The notes beneath the pieces are model-generated. The model worked only from the letters and a program-made list of their open reading frames with translations. It searched no databases and was not told where the DNA came from. A stretch of 64,000 bases of DNA from Pseudonocardia kujensis (GTDB lineage Bacteria > Actinomycetota > Actinomycetes > Mycobacteriales > Pseudonocardiaceae). The position numbers were made by a program, and so were the translations under genes. Of the stretch, positions 32,909 through 42,691 are shown in pieces. How positions within the stretch are numbered: the stretch's first letter is position 1; each line of letters opens with the position of its first letter. The stretch spans positions 52,497 through 116,496 of the forward strand of contig NZ_JAJSOK010000020.1 in the NCBI RefSeq assembly GCF_021283305.1, written 5' to 3'.

Positions 32909-33151
32909 CTAGATGCGCAGCCGGGTCTCGATGTCGGCGGGTGAATCGGGCAGGGCCCGCAGGTCGGCGACGAGACGTTCCCGGTCGCGGTCGGCCGGCA
33001 GCACGCCCGCGAACGGCGCCGCCGGGCGGAACTGGGCGAGGCGGAAACGGCGGTCTCCGTCGCGGTGGGCGCGGACCAGGCTCCAGCCGAGGACGACGAG
33101 GGCGGCGAGGACGAGGATCGATGCGGTCATGGCAGAAAGTTTGCTCCGCAT
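32909..33151 (-). CDS. small one-helix membrane protein, unknown
   Basis: 80 aa from ATG 33151, with GGCAGGA upstream (GTG 33154 overlaps it; ATG 33130 also possible). A single helix at about 9-27 (ASILVLAALVVLGWSLVRAH) is followed by a charged tail with FRPAAPFAGVLPADRDRERL and LPDSPADIETRLRI. No family was recognised. It is divergent from the GlxA-type regulator (65-bp gap), so the two may be linked. Confidence 0.55.
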   Translation of the reverse strand: MRSKLSAMTASILVLAALVVLGWSLVRAHRDGDRRFRLAQFRPAAPFAGVLPADRDRERLVADLRALPDSPADIETRLRI

Positions 33152-33216
33152 CACTTCCTGCCAGAAGTGGCAGACGAGACACCCTGCGCAAAGATGCCGC
33201 CAGTATGCTGGCGCGC

Positions 33217-34179
33217 ATGCTGCGCAGCGTCGCCGTGCTGGTCATGCCCGAGCTCGCCGTGTTCGAGTTCGGGGTGCTGTGCGAGGTGTTCGGCATGGAC
33301 CGCTCCGACGACGGCCTGCCGGTCCTCGAGTACCGCGTCTGCGGGGTCGAGGCCGGGAAGCCGGTCAGCACGACCGGCGGCGTGCAGGTCGTGCCCGAGC
33401 ACGGCCTCGAGGGGCTCCGGGGTGCTGACCTGGTCGCCGTTCCCGCCACCCGTCTGCGGGAGTTCCCGGAGGCGGCGCTCCAGGCCCTGCGCGACGCCGA
33501 GGCGGCCGGCGCCATCCTGCTGACCGTGTGCTCCGGCGTGTTCGTGCTGGCCGAGGCCGGGTTGCTCGACGGGCGCAAGGTCACCGCCCACTGGCACAGC
33601 GTCGACGAGCTGCGCGAGCGGTACCCGACCGTCGAGGTGGACCCGGACGTCCTCTTCGTCGACGACGGCAACCTCATCACCAGCGCCGGCACCGCGGCGG
33701 GCATCGACGCCTGCCTGCACCTGGTCCGCCGCGAGCTCGGCAGCGCGGTCGTGAACGGGATCGCCCGCCGCATGGTCGTGCCGCCGCAGCGGGAGGGCGG
33801 GCAGCGCCAGTTCATCGACCGGCCGGTGCCGGAGTGCTCGGCGGACTCGCTCGGGCCGCTGCTGGACTGGATGCTCACGCACCTCGACGTCGAGCACACG
33901 GTCGCGGACCTCGCCCGTCGGGCCACGATGTCCGAGCGGACCTTCGCGCGCCGTTTCGTGAACGAGACCGGCACGACCCCGCTGCGCTGGCTCACCCGGC
34001 AGCGCGTGCTGCACGCACGGCGCCTGCTCGAGGACACCGATCTCCCCGTCGACGCCGTGGCCGCCCGGTGCGGGTTCGGCAGCGCCACCCTGCTGCGGCA
34101 CCACTTCCGCAAGGTCGTCGGGGTCGCGCCGGCCGACTACCGGCGGTCCTTCCGCAGCAGCGAGGAGCTCGTCGGCTGA
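33217..34179 (+). CDS. GlxA-type AraC regulator with DJ-1/PfpI domain
   Basis: 320 aa. The N-terminal DJ-1/PfpI fold (about 1-170) has AVLVMPELAVFEFGVLCEVF and the nucleophile-elbow region ILLTVCSGVFVLAEAGLLDG with Cys in T-V-C-S-G; ITSAGTAAGIDACLHLVRRE follows. Two AraC helix-turn-helices end the protein: ADLARRATMSERTFARRFVN and VAARCGFGSATLLRHHFRKV. The family (GlxA, FtrA, CdhR) controls amine or nitrogen-compound use; the domain is a sensor, not a protease. ATG 33217 fits the family; ATG 33205 is possible. No clear RBS. Confidence 0.9.
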   Translation: MLRSVAVLVMPELAVFEFGVLCEVFGMDRSDDGLPVLEYRVCGVEAGKPVSTTGGVQVVPEHGLEGLRGADLVAVPATRLREFPEAALQALRDAEAAGAILLTVCSGVFVLAEAGLLDGRKVTAHWHSVDELRERYPTVEVDPDVLFVDDGNLITSAGTAAGIDACLHLVRRELGSAVVNGIARRMVVPPQREGGQRQFIDRPVPECSADSLGPLLDWMLTHLDVEHTVADLARRATMSERTFARRFVNETGTTPLRWLTRQRVLHARRLLEDTDLPVDAVAARCGFGSATLLRHHFRKVVGVAPADYRRSFRSSEELVG

Positions 34180-34347
34180 CGGCCAGCCGACCACCCGGTC
34201 CGCCCTGCGTGACGGATCTCACTCGCGAGGCCTCCGGGGCGGGCGATACTGAGCCGGACAGACGCGCATTCCCACCACCTGCGCCCCGGTCGCCGTCGGC
34301 CGTCGCCGACCGCCGTCGACCCGCCGACCGGGGGCGCGCGAGGAGCA

Positions 34348-35727
34348 GTGACGCCCGAGATGCCCGCGCAACCGAGAGTGGCGGTGGTCGGGGCCGGCCC
34401 GTCCGGCCTGTACGCCGCGGCCGCCCTGCTGGCCTCCGAGGTCCCCGTCGACGTCGACGTGCTCGACCGGCTGCCCGCCCCGTACGGCCTGGTCCGCTAC
34501 GGCGTCGCTCCGGACCACGTGAAGATGAAGTCGGTGATCCGGGTGCTGCAGAAGCCCTTCGCCGACGGCTCGCGCGTCCGGTTCCTGGGCAACGTCCGGG
34601 TCGGCGAGGGCGGGATCCCGCTCGAGGTGCTTCGCGAGCACTATCACGCGATCGTGCACGCCTCGGGCAGCTCGGTGGACCGTGCCCTGGGCATCCCCGG
34701 CGAGGAGCTCGACGGCAGCCACGGCTCCGGCGCGTTCGTGAGCTGGTACTGCGGCCACCCGGACTTCGTCGACCTGGAGCCGTTGCTCGACCACCCCGGG
34801 GTGGTCGTGGTGGGGGCCGGCAACGTCGCGCTCGACGTCGCCCGCGTGCTCGCCCGCGGCCACGTGGACATGGCGGGGACGGACGTCCCGGACCGGGTGC
34901 TGGAGACCTTGCGCGGGAGCGCGGTCGCCGACGTCCACGTGGTGATCCGGCGCGGCCCGGAGCACGTCAAGTTCACCCCGGCCGAGCTGCGGCAGATCGG
35001 CGAGCTCGAGGGGGTGCAGGTGCTGGTGCACGACGACGGCGTGCTCGCCGCGGGCGTCCCCGACGCCGTGCTCGAGACGATGGAGCGCCGGCAGAAACAG
35101 AACCTCGCGATGCTCACCGAGTGGGCCGCGCACACCCCCGACGACACACCGCGGAGGATCCACCTGCACTTCCTCCGCACGCCCGTGCGGCTGCTGGAGG
35201 ACGGCGGCCGGGTGGCCGGGATGGTCGTCGAGCGCAACGAGGTGCGCGACGGCAAGGTCGTCGGGACCGGCGAGGAGGAGACGTTCGAGGCCGGGCTGGT
35301 CGTCCGGGCCATCGGATACTCGGGCGAGCCGATCCCGGGGCTGCCGTACGACGAGCGGAACGGGATCGTGCCCAACGAGGCCGGACGGGTCGTCGACGGC
35401 GACCGGCCGGTGCCCGGGGCCTACGTGACCGGCTGGATCAAGCGCGGCCCCACCGGCGTCATCGGGACGAACAAGGGCGACGCCGTGGAGACCGTCGCCT
35501 CGCTGCTCGACGACCTCCACGCCCTCCCGGACCCGGAGTATCCGGACCCGGGGTCCGTCGTCGAACGGCTGGAGGCCTACGGCATCGAGCCGGTCACCTG
35601 GACCGACTGGGAGCGGCTCGACGCCGAGGAGCTGCGCCTGGGGGAGGCCCGCGGCGGGGCCGAGCGGGTCAAGGTCGCCGAGCTGGGCGAGATGCTCGCC
35701 GCGGCCCGGGGCCGGACCCGCGTCTGA
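34348..35727 (+). CDS. fprA: ferredoxin/adrenodoxin-NADP+ reductase, FprA type
   Basis: 459 aa, GTG start after GAGGAGC. The FAD-binding Rossmann site is VAVVGAGPSGLYAAAALL; LPAPYGLVRYGVAPDH is the family signature. The NADP site is VVVVGAGNVALDVARVLARG. EHVKFTPAELRQIGELEGVQ and the C-terminal YVTGWIKRGPTGVIGTNKGD close the flavin site. It moves electrons between NADPH and ferredoxins serving P450s or Fe-S enzymes, as Rv3106. It is monocistronic here and ends in a convergent junction with the locus-B palindrome pair. Confidence 0.94.
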   Translation: MTPEMPAQPRVAVVGAGPSGLYAAAALLASEVPVDVDVLDRLPAPYGLVRYGVAPDHVKMKSVIRVLQKPFADGSRVRFLGNVRVGEGGIPLEVLREHYHAIVHASGSSVDRALGIPGEELDGSHGSGAFVSWYCGHPDFVDLEPLLDHPGVVVVGAGNVALDVARVLARGHVDMAGTDVPDRVLETLRGSAVADVHVVIRRGPEHVKFTPAELRQIGELEGVQVLVHDDGVLAAGVPDAVLETMERRQKQNLAMLTEWAAHTPDDTPRRIHLHFLRTPVRLLEDGGRVAGMVVERNEVRDGKVVGTGEEETFEAGLVVRAIGYSGEPIPGLPYDERNGIVPNEAGRVVDGDRPVPGAYVTGWIKRGPTGVIGTNKGDAVETVASLLDDLHALPDPEYPDPGSVVERLEAYGIEPVTWTDWERLDAEELRLGEARGGAERVKVAELGEMLAAARGRTRV

Positions 35728-35729
35728 CC

Positions 35730-35790
35730 GCGTTATGGAACCATAATGCTCGAAATCGACGCGCGAAATCGCATTATGGTTCCATACTGC
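35730..35790. repeat. 41-bp-period palindrome array, locus B (2 copies)
   Basis: GCGTTATGGAACCATAATGC (35730-35749) and GCATTATGGTTCCATACTGC (35771-35790). The core hexamers GGAACC and GGTTCC are exactly 41 bp apart. It occupies the 68-bp gap between the convergent fprA and a small gene on the minus strand. Far lower GC than its surroundings. Confidence 0.85.
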
Positions 35791-35795
35791 GATTC

Positions 35796-36083
35796 TCAGT
35801 AGGGATCGACGGACTCGACGCTCGGCAGGGCGCGGAGGCGGGCCGCGAACTGCGCGGCCTCCTCCGCGGTCATGCTGACCGAGCAGGTGAGCTCGCTGCA
35901 GCCGACGCCCTCGCGGACGTCGACCGCCATCTCCTTGACGAGGCCGCCGCAGGCGCGCAGCTCGGCGGCGACCAGCAGGACGCCGTCCATGCCGTGCGTG
36001 GTGACGATCGTGTGGCGGCGGAGGATGCGGCAGCCGGCGGTGCGGTCGGTGGTGGTGCTCGGCCGGTCGATGGTGATGCTCAT
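35796..36083 (-). CDS. small conserved hypothetical, ACT/ferredoxin-like fold suspected
   Basis: 95 aa from ATG 36083 after CCGGAGCACGTCC. RRHTIVTTHGMDGVLLVAAE then LVKEMAVDVREGVGCSELTC and AAQFAARLRALPSVESVDPY suggest a beta-alpha-beta pair like a small ACT or amino-acid-sensing domain. Four Cys are present but not in a clear metal pattern. No confident family. It stands alone upstream of a 330-bp gap and is convergent with fprA. Confidence 0.55.
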   Translation of the reverse strand: MSITIDRPSTTTDRTAGCRILRRHTIVTTHGMDGVLLVAAELRACGGLVKEMAVDVREGVGCSELTCSVSMTAEEAAQFAARLRALPSVESVDPY

Positions 36084-36413
36084 GGACGTGCTCCGGGAGG
36101 ATGCGTTCGTGGTGCTGCTGGGAACGCGAGCCAGGTCTCGGCAGGGTTCTCGGCTTGGGGAGCGCGGGGCGAGAGGTCCCGCGAGGGCGCGGCGGCAGCC
36201 TGGCTCAGCCGACGCGCTGGGCTACTACGAGCCCGGGGCGCGCGGCGAGAAGGATCGCTGCGAGTCGCACGTCCGCCACCGTAGCAGCAGCGCGTGGCGT
36301 GCGACACCTGGCCTCCCGGACAGGGTGAACCGCGGGGAGGGGCCCGAGAACGGAGGAAGGGGCCCCGCGGTGCGGGACCCCTTCTCCGTGTTCCGGGCCG
36401 GACGGGCGGACCG
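36084..36413. other. 330-bp intergenic region upstream of qcrB end
   Basis: No gene is supported; open frames here are shadows without domains. It holds the qcrB-proximal terminator hairpin (36351-36388) and must contain the promoter of the small gene at 35796-36083. Nothing else recognisable was found. Confidence 0.5.
36351..36388 (-). terminator. hairpin after ctaE-qcrCAB operon
   Basis: On the minus strand CGGAGAAGGGGTCCCG pairs with CGGGGCCCCTTCCTCCG, one bulge and one mismatch, starting 26 bp after the qcrB stop. A strong stem without a marked U-tract, usual for actinobacterial terminators. Confidence 0.7.
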
Positions 36414-38111
36414 TCAGTCCGTCTGGTCCTTCGGCCGCCCGGCGTCGGGCCGGCCGGCCAGCTCCAGCTCCTCCGCGGCCCGGGCGCGCCGGTCGTGCTC
36501 CTCGAGCTCGCGGTGGTGGTTCTCGGCACGGGCCCGGTCGAGGGCCACCGTCTCGTCGACGGGGTCCGGGCCGAGCAGCGAGCCGGCGACCGGCGTACCG
36601 GCCGAGCCCAGCTGGTTCATCCGCTTGGGCACCGGGGCGCCCTGGTACTCGAGCGGGATCGCGTGGCCGTGGTCGTCGACGCCGGCCAGCGGCTGGTGCA
36701 CCTCGATGAACTCACCGTGCGGCAGACGCCGGATGATGCCCGTCTCGATGCCGTGCTCGAGGACCGCCCGGTCGCTCTTCTGCAGGCCGATGCAGATCCG
36801 GTAGGTGACCCAGTAGGCGATCGGCGGGAGCACCAGCAGGCCGATGCGGCCCGCCCACGTGGTCGCGTTGAGCGAGACGTGGAAGAAGTAGGCGATCCAG
36901 TCGTTGACGCCCGAGAGCACCAGCCAGACGTAGAACGTGATGCCCATGATGCCCAGCGAGGTGCGGACGGGGACGTCACGGGGGCGCTGGAGCAGGTTGT
37001 GCAGGGCGTTGTCGCCGGTCATCTTCCGCTCGAGGGCCGGGTAGATGCCCGCCACCACGAACAGCACCGGGAGGAACGCCACCGTGGCCCAGAAGGCCGC
37101 CGGGATGGTGTAGCGGCCGAACAGGTAGATCTCCCACGGCGGGAAGATGCGCGCCATGCCCTCGGAGAAGAGCATGTACCAGTCGGGCTGCGAGCCGGCG
37201 GAGACGTGCGACGGGTCGTACGGGCCGAGGTTCCAGATCGGGTTGATCTGGAAGATGCCGGCCATGATCCCGATGACGCCGACGACGATCGCGAAGAACG
37301 CGCCGCCCTTGGCCGCGAACGCCGGGAGGATCCGGACGCCGACGACGTTGGTCTCCTTGCGGCCGGGGCCGGGGAACTGCGTGTGCTTCTGGTACCAGAC
37401 CAGCGCGAGGTGCACGCCGATCAGCGCGAGCAGGATGCCCGGGAAGATCAGCACGTGGACGATGTAGAGCCGCGGGATGATCTCCATGCCCGGGAACTCG
37501 CCGCCGAACAGCGCCCAGTGCGTCCAGGTGCCGATCAGCGGGATCGAGAGGATGAAGCCCGAGGCGATCCGCAGACCGATGCCGGAGAGCAGGTCGTCCG
37601 GCAGCGAGTAGCCGGTGAAGCCCTCGAGCATGCCCAGCAGGATCAGGACCAGGCCGATGATCCAGTTCGTCTCACGCGGCTTGCGGAACGCGCCGGTGAA
37701 GAAGACGCGGAACATGTGCGCCACCATCGAGGCGACGAACAGCAGCGCCGCCCAGTGGTGGACCTGCCGGACGAACAGGCCGCCCCGCAGCTCCAGGGAG
37801 ATCTGGACCGCGCTCTCGTAGGCCCGCGACATGTGGATGCCGCGCAGGTTGTCGAAGGCGCCGTTGTAGACGACCTCGGTCATCGACGGGTCGAAGAACA
37901 ACCCCAGGTAGATGCCCGAGAGCAGCAGGACGATGAAGCTGTAGAGGGCGACCTCGCCCAGCATGAACGACCAGTGCGTGGGGAAGACCTTGTTGAACTG
38001 CTTCCGCAGCCCCGCCGCGGGGTGGTACCGCTGGTCCAGCTCGTCGAGCGCGGCGCCGGCCCTGCTCTTCGGGCCACCGGACGAGGTGACGGGTGTGGTG
38101 ATGGCGCTCAT
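36414..38111 (-). CDS. qcrB: cytochrome bc1 menaquinol reductase, cytochrome b subunit
   Basis: 565 aa. Eight-plus membrane helices with bis-His b-haem ligands in [20 protein letters not shown] and [12 protein letters not shown] on the fourth helix. The quinol-oxidation loop is seen as [20 protein letters not shown], the actinobacterial variant of P-E-W-Y. A long polar C-terminal tail (about 440-565) is typical of actinobacterial QcrB. The subunit oxidises menaquinol and passes electrons to QcrA/QcrC and the aa3 oxidase supercomplex. The ATG overlaps the qcrA stop by 4 bp. Confidence 0.97.
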   Translation of the reverse strand: MSAITTPVTSSGGPKSRAGAALDELDQRYHPAAGLRKQFNKVFPTHWSFMLGEVALYSFIVLLLSGIYLGLFFDPSMTEVVYNGAFDNLRGIHMSRAYESAVQISLELRGGLFVRQVHHWAALLFVASMVAHMFRVFFTGAFRKPRETNWIIGLVLILLGMLEGFTGYSLPDDLLSGIGLRIASGFILSIPLIGTWTHWALFGGEFPGMEIIPRLYIVHVLIFPGILLALIGVHLALVWYQKHTQFPGPGRKETNVVGVRILPAFAAKGGAFFAIVVGVIGIMAGIFQINPIWNLGPYDPSHVSAGSQPDWYMLFSEGMARIFPPWEIYLFGRYTIPAAFWATVAFLPVLFVVAGIYPALERKMTGDNALHNLLQRPRDVPVRTSLGIMGITFYVWLVLSGVNDWIAYFFHVSLNATTWAGRIGLLVLPPIAYWVTYRICIGLQKSDRAVLEHGIETGIIRRLPHGEFIEVHQPLAGVDDHGHAIPLEYQGAPVPKRMNQLGSAGTPVAGSLLGPDPVDETVALDRARAENHHRELEEHDRRARAAEELELAGRPDAGRPKDQTD

Positions 38112-39229
38112 GGCCTCCGCTCCCAGAATGCCGGTCCGACGGGCTCGATGAAGTCGCTCCGTGCCACGAAGTAACCCTCACTGTCCACGGTAATGGGCAG
38201 CTGGGGCAATGCGCGCGTCGCCGGACCGAAGACCGGGCGGGCGTACTCGGTCGCGAGGAACTGCGACTGGTGGCACGGGCACAGGATGCGGTTGTCCTGC
38301 GTCTGGTACAGCGACGTCGGGCAGCCCAGGTGGGTGCACACCTTCGAGAAGGCGTAGTAGTCGCCGAAGTTGAAGTCCTCCTGGCCCTGACGCTTGATCG
38401 TCTGGGTGCCCGGGCGGAGGCGGATGAGCATGACCGGCGCGTCCGAGGCGCGCTGCGCGTGCAGCAGCTCCTCCTCGTTGCCGCGCTCCGACTCGCGGTA
38501 GGGGAACACGGTCTCCATGGAGCCCGGCTCCATGTCCTCGGGGCGGACCCGGGAGATCTCGCCGAGAATTCCGGTGTCCCGGCGCAGGTAGACGGTCTCG
38601 CCGCCCTTCGGGGCCCAGGGGGTGACCCACAGCGCGGCCTGGTCGCCGCCCTTCCACGGGTTGCGGATGAGCGGTCCGAGGGCCGCGATGCCGAGGCCGA
38701 TGCCGAAGATGCCGGCCGCGGCGCCTGCGGAGCGGGTGATCAGCTTGCGGCGGCCGATGTCGGTCGACTTCCCGGCCGAGACCAGCTGGGCGATGATCGT
38801 CTTACGGTCGACCTCGTCCGAACGGCCGTCGTGCCGCTGCTGGACCGAGACCTCCTCCGGGAAGAACTTCCGCACGTAGGCGATGACGCCGATGCCCAGC
38901 GCGAGGACCGTGAACCCGAACAGGAAGCCGATCGCCGGGTTGTACGAGGCGTACCAGCCGTAGCCGGGCGCACCCGGGGGGACGTACTGGTGGGGCCAGG
39001 CGATGAACGCGACGATGAAGCCGAGGGCCGAGAGCGCCGACAGGACGAACCAGGTGGCGACGGTCCGCTCGGCCCGCTTCTCGGCCCGCGTGCCCCGGAC
39101 CGGCCACTTGGGCGCGTTGTGCACGACCTCGACGTCGTCGAGGGTCCCGGCCAGCCGCGCCAGCTCCTCCTGGCTCATCCCCTCGAGCTCCTCCTGGGAG
39201 GGGCGGCCGGGGGTGTCGGTGGCGCTCAA
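38108..39229 (-). CDS. qcrA: cytochrome bc1 Rieske iron-sulfur subunit
   Basis: 373 aa. Three N-terminal membrane segments ([38 protein letters not shown] and [20 protein letters not shown]) are the actinobacterial QcrA form. The 2Fe-2S site is C298-T-H300-L-G-C303 and C317-P-C319-H320, with C303/C319 as the disulfide. A TTG at 39229 is taken as the start because TTGA overlaps the qcrC stop by 4 bp; GTG 39247 is the alternative. It shuttles electrons from menaquinol to the di-haem QcrC. Confidence 0.95.
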   Translation of the reverse strand: MSATDTPGRPSQEELEGMSQEELARLAGTLDDVEVVHNAPKWPVRGTRAEKRAERTVATWFVLSALSALGFIVAFIAWPHQYVPPGAPGYGWYASYNPAIGFLFGFTVLALGIGVIAYVRKFFPEEVSVQQRHDGRSDEVDRKTIIAQLVSAGKSTDIGRRKLITRSAGAAAGIFGIGLGIAALGPLIRNPWKGGDQAALWVTPWAPKGGETVYLRRDTGILGEISRVRPEDMEPGSMETVFPYRESERGNEEELLHAQRASDAPVMLIRLRPGTQTIKRQGQEDFNFGDYYAFSKVCTHLGCPTSLYQTQDNRILCPCHQSQFLATEYARPVFGPATRALPQLPITVDSEGYFVARSDFIEPVGPAFWERRP

Positions 39230-40080
39230 TTCTTCGCTCCCAACCACATTGCGAAACCGACGACAACGGTCAGGCCGACGACGAAGATGACCACGCCCTC
39301 GGTCGTCGGGCCGAGGCCCCCGAGGTCGTAGCCGCCCACCTGGTTGCTGCCGTTGGTGACGGACTTGATGTAGGCGATGATGTCCCGCTTCTCCTCCGGC
39401 GTGAGCTGCCGGTCGCCGAACTTCGGCATGTTCTGCGGGCCCGTGAGCATCGCGGTGTAGATCTGCTCCTCGGTGGGGGTCGACAGCGTCGGGGCGTACT
39501 TGCCCGACGACAGCGCACCGCCGACACCGGTGAAGTTGTGGCACGAGGCGCAGTTCAGGCGGAAGAGCTGGCCGCCGCGGGCCGGGTCGTCACCGCGGAG
39601 GGCGGCGCCGGTCTGCGCGGGGGTCTCGGGACCGCCGCCGTTGGCCTGGATGTAGGCACCGAGGGCGTCGAGGTTGGCCCGGCCCTCCTCGGTGTCCGGG
39701 TCGAACTGCGGGAGCGGGGGCTTGCGGCCCGCCTGGGCCTCCTGGCGCGCCAGCGGCATCCGGCCGGAGGAGACCTGGAAGTAGACCGCGGCATCGCCGA
39801 CGCCGATCAGGCTGGGGCCGCGCTCCTCGACACCCTGCAGGTTGGAGCCGTGGCAGGTGATGCAGGCGGCGTTGTAGAGCTCCTGGCCCTTGGCCACCAG
39901 GGCGGCGTCGGGCTGGGCGACCGCCTGGTTCTGCTCGGCGTTCGGGGCGAACAGCGTGTACCCGCCGCCCACCGCGAGCAGGGCGATGCCGATCGCGAGG
40001 AGACCGGCGAACTTGCGCCGCATCTTGCCGTGCGGCCGCCGCTTCCGGGGCGCGGGTGGTGTGGTGGTCTCGGTGGTCAT
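39226..40080 (-). CDS. qcrC: cytochrome bc1 di-haem cytochrome c subunit
   Basis: 284 aa. One N-terminal helix (FAGLLAIGIALLAVGGGYTL, about 24-43) leads to two c-type haem sites, C73-I-T-C-H77 and C177-A-S-C-H181, and a C-terminal anchor helix (GVVIFVVGLTVVVGFAMWLG). The di-haem QcrC replaces a separate cytochrome c in actinobacterial bc1-aa3 supercomplexes. M-P-x-F near the second haem (MPKFGDRQL) supplies an axial Met. ATG 40080; ctaE ends 55 bp upstream on the same strand. Confidence 0.97.
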   Translation of the reverse strand: MTTETTTPPAPRKRRPHGKMRRKFAGLLAIGIALLAVGGGYTLFAPNAEQNQAVAQPDAALVAKGQELYNAACITCHGSNLQGVEERGPSLIGVGDAAVYFQVSSGRMPLARQEAQAGRKPPLPQFDPDTEEGRANLDALGAYIQANGGGPETPAQTGAALRGDDPARGGQLFRLNCASCHNFTGVGGALSSGKYAPTLSTPTEEQIYTAMLTGPQNMPKFGDRQLTPEEKRDIIAYIKSVTNGSNQVGGYDLGGLGPTTEGVVIFVVGLTVVVGFAMWLGAKN

Positions 40081-40135
40081 CGTCGGCGTCTAACCCTCAC
40101 GGTCGGCGTTCGGTGCTTCCGGGGAGCGGGGCCCG

Positions 40136-40738
40136 CTACCGGATGAAGTAGATGACGGCGAACAGGCCGATCCAGACGACGTCGACGAAGTGCCAGTAGT
40201 AGGACACGACGATCGCCGCAGTGGCCTGCGCCGGGGTGAACTTGCTCAGCCTGGTGCGGATCAACAGGAAGATGAACGCGATCAGGCCGCCGGTCACGTG
40301 GAGGCCGTGGAAGCCCGTGGCCATGTAGAAGACGGTGCCGTAGGCGCTGGACGAGATCGTCGTCTCGTGCTCGGTCACCAGCGTGTGGTACTCGTTGATC
40401 TGCCCGAGCACGAAGAACGTGCCCATGAGCAGGGTCAGGGTGTACCAGCGCCGGAGGCCGAACACGTCGCCCCGCTCCGCGGCGAACACCCCGAACTGGC
40501 ACGTGAACGAGGACGCCACGAGGACGATCGTCACGACCAGGGCGTAGGGGACGTCGAGATGGGTCGGCGGCGGAGGCCACTCGCCGACGTTCTGGGCGCG
40601 CGCGGTGAAGTAGATCGCGAACAGGCCGGCGAAGAACATCAGCTCGCTGGACAGCCAGACGATGGTGCCGATGCTGACCAGGTTCGGTCGGTTCAGCGAG
40701 TGGATCCGCGCGCTGATGTTGGGAGCCGCTGTCGTCAC
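40136..40738 (-). CDS. ctaE: cytochrome c oxidase (aa3) subunit III
   Basis: 200 aa, GTG start. Five hydrophobic helices; it begins [20 protein letters not shown] with the carboxylate E in the SSELMFF helix. It later shows [19 protein letters not shown] and [20 protein letters not shown], both subunit III signatures. It is part of the terminal oxidase and heads the ctaE-qcrCAB operon, the usual actinobacterial order. It is divergent from a receiver-like gene and trpD. Confidence 0.97.
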   Translation of the reverse strand: MTTAAPNISARIHSLNRPNLVSIGTIVWLSSELMFFAGLFAIYFTARAQNVGEWPPPPTHLDVPYALVVTIVLVASSFTCQFGVFAAERGDVFGLRRWYTLTLLMGTFFVLGQINEYHTLVTEHETTISSSAYGTVFYMATGFHGLHVTGGLIAFIFLLIRTRLSKFTPAQATAAIVVSYYWHFVDVVWIGLFAVIYFIR

Positions 40739-40885
40739 GCGGGCATTATGACCCCACGCGAACTTCTACAGCCTGTCGGGATACCCACTTCGTCAGGGCG
40801 AACCGGTCCGGCGGCATCCGGCCAACGCCTCACCAGCCCCTCCCGGTTCCCGCGCGTGCGCGCCCACGGGTGTGAGGGTGCTGAC

Positions 40886-40891
40886 TAGTAT
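40886..40891 (+). promoter_or_regulatory. -10 element, probable leaderless transcript
   Basis: TAGTAT is followed after 7 nt by GTG 40899. No Shine-Dalgarno sequence precedes that GTG, so transcription and translation probably start together. Confidence 0.5.
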
Positions 40892-40898
40892 GCGGCGG

Positions 40899-41366
40899 GT
40901 GAGCAGCGCCGGAAGCCTTCCCGCGAGCACCAGCCCGTCCGCGTCGTCCGGGCGGCGGACCTGGAACGTGCTGGTCTACAGCCATCGGCCCGAGGTCAGG
41001 GAGGCCGTCGTGACGGCGGTGGGGCGGCGGCCCGCGCCCGACCTCGGCCGGGTCCGGTACGTCGAGGCGGCCGGGGTCGCCGAGGTCCTCGCGGCGTGCG
41101 ACGCCGGCGAGGTCGACCTCGCGATCCTCGACGGCGAGGCGCAGCCGACCGGCGGCCTGGGCGTCGCCCGGCAGCTGAAGGACGAGATCCCCGACTGTCC
41201 CCCGATCGTGGTGTCCGTCCGGCGTGCCGACGACCGGTGGCTGGCCACCTGGTCCCGCGCCGACGCCGTCCTCGTGCACCCGCTCGACCCGCTGACCGCC
41301 GCCGAGACGGTGGCCGAGGTGCTGCGCGGCCTCGAGGGCGGGGACGGCGCTCCGGTCCGCCGCTGA
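40899..41366 (+). CDS. receiver-like (pseudo response regulator) protein
   Basis: 155 aa from GTG 40899, with a TAGTAT -10 box 7 nt upstream; ATG 40890 and GTG 40872 are less likely. The core [20 protein letters not shown], then [40 protein letters not shown] and [20 protein letters not shown] follows a CheY-like receiver fold. D in A-I-L-D-G is the candidate phospho-acceptor, but the acidic pair after strand 1 is missing (S-H-R instead of D-D), so phosphorylation is doubtful. It overlaps trpD by 1 bp, conserved in related actinobacteria. Confidence 0.75.
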   Translation: MSSAGSLPASTSPSASSGRRTWNVLVYSHRPEVREAVVTAVGRRPAPDLGRVRYVEAAGVAEVLAACDAGEVDLAILDGEAQPTGGLGVARQLKDEIPDCPPIVVSVRRADDRWLATWSRADAVLVHPLDPLTAAETVAEVLRGLEGGDGAPVRR

Positions 41367-42406
41367 TGGCCGACCAGACCTGGCCGGCGCTGCTCGGCCG
41401 GCTCATCTCCGGTCAGGACCTCGCGGCCGAGGACACGGCCTGGGTGATGGACCGCGTGCTGTCGGCCGACGCCACACCGGCCCAGCTCGCGGGGTTCCTC
41501 GTCGCGCTCCGGTCCAAGGGTGAGACGGCCAAGGAGATCACCGGGCTCGCCGCGGCCATGCTGGAGCACGCGAACCGCGTGACCGTCGACGGGCGCGCGG
41601 TCGACATCGTCGGCACCGGCGGCGACCAGGCCAACACCGTCAACATCTCCACGATGGCGGCGATCGTGGTCGCTGCCGCCGGGGTGCCGGTGGTGAAGCA
41701 CGGCAACCGGGCCGCGTCCTCGTCGTCCGGGGCCGCGGACGTGCTCGAGGCCCTCGGGGTGGTCATCGACCTGCCGCCGGTGGCGGTCGCGCGGTGCGTC
41801 GCGGAGGCGGGCATCGCCTTCTGCTTCGCCCCGGTCTTCCACCCCTCGATGCGGCACGCCGGCCCGGTGCGCCGCGAGCTCGGCGTCCCCACGGCCATGA
41901 ACATCCTCGGCCCGCTCACCAACCCGGCCCAGCCCTCGGCCGGGCTCGTCGGGTGCGCGGACGCGCGGCTCGCCCCGGTGATCGCCGAGGTGCTGGCCGG
42001 GCGCGGGGCGTCGGCGCTCGTGGTGCGGGGCGACGACGGGCTCGACGAGCTCACCACCACCACCGGCAGCGCGGTCTGGATCGCCGGCGGGGGAGAGGTG
42101 CGGCGGGCCGACGTCGACCCCGCGCGCCTCGGCATCGGCCCTGCCACCCGCGAGGACCTGCGGGGCGGCGACGCCCGCGCCAACGCCGAGGTCGCCCGCG
42201 ACCTCGTCGCCGGCAAGCAGGGGCCCGTCCGGGAGGCGGTGCTGCTCAACGCCGCGGGGGCGCTCGCGGCCTACGACGGCCCGGTCACCGACCTCGACGC
42301 CGCCTTGTCCGCGGGCCTGGAGCGGGCCGCCGCGGCGATCGACTCCGGAGCGGCCGAGCGGCTGCTCGTGAAGTGGGCCGAGGTCTCCACCCGACTCAAG
42401 GGGTAG
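41366..42406 (+). CDS. trpD: anthranilate phosphoribosyltransferase
   Basis: 346 aa. PRPP-binding loop [20 protein letters not shown], followed by [20 protein letters not shown], the K-H-G-N-R-x-x-S-S motif. [20 protein letters not shown] forms the anthranilate site, and [16 protein letters not shown] the R-P-T-x-x-N-x-x-G-P-L equivalent. It makes N-phosphoribosylanthranilate for tryptophan. ATG 41366 overlaps the stop of the preceding gene (TGATG). Unlinked from other trp genes, as Rv2192c. A large repeat field follows. Confidence 0.96.
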   Translation: MADQTWPALLGRLISGQDLAAEDTAWVMDRVLSADATPAQLAGFLVALRSKGETAKEITGLAAAMLEHANRVTVDGRAVDIVGTGGDQANTVNISTMAAIVVAAAGVPVVKHGNRAASSSSGAADVLEALGVVIDLPPVAVARCVAEAGIAFCFAPVFHPSMRHAGPVRRELGVPTAMNILGPLTNPAQPSAGLVGCADARLAPVIAEVLAGRGASALVVRGDDGLDELTTTTGSAVWIAGGGEVRRADVDPARLGIGPATREDLRGGDARANAEVARDLVAGKQGPVREAVLLNAAGALAAYDGPVTDLDAALSAGLERAAAAIDSGAAERLLVKWAEVSTRLKG

Positions 42407-42464
42407 TGCGGGCGGGGTGGGGGCCCGCCCGACCCACCCACCCCCGCCCCGTGGCGGCCCGTCC

Positions 42465-42678
42465 GCGAGTCGGGGTGTGGACTTCCGCGGGCCGCGCTGT
42501 GGGGTCCCGCGGGTCGGGTGTGGCTTGCGCGAGTCGGGGTGTGGGTTCTCGCGCGTCGCGCTGTGGGTTCCGGCGGGTCGGGGTGTGGCTTGCGCGAGTC
42601 GGGGTGTGGGCTCTCGCGAGTCGCGCTGTGGGTTCCGGCGGGTCGGGGTGTGGGTTCCCCCGGGTCGGGGTGTGGCGC
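42465..42678. repeat. 21-22-bp tandem repeat, ten units
   Basis: Units start at 42465, 42487, 42509, 42529, 42551, 42573, 42594, 42616, 42638 and 42660 and follow GCGRGTCGGGGTGTGG plus about 6 bases (R = purine). Every third unit has GCGCTGTGG in place of GGGGTGTGG, giving a higher-order period near 65 bp. It lies just downstream of trpD. Mixed 20-22-bp lengths mean no frame is preserved, so it is not coding. Confidence 0.85.
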
Positions 42679-42691
42679 GCGACGGCGCCTT

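Noticed and set aside
36084..36413. Open frames in the gap before qcrB
   Set aside because: No family, no ribosome site, and Arg/Gly-rich composition; the strong terminator hairpin lies inside them.
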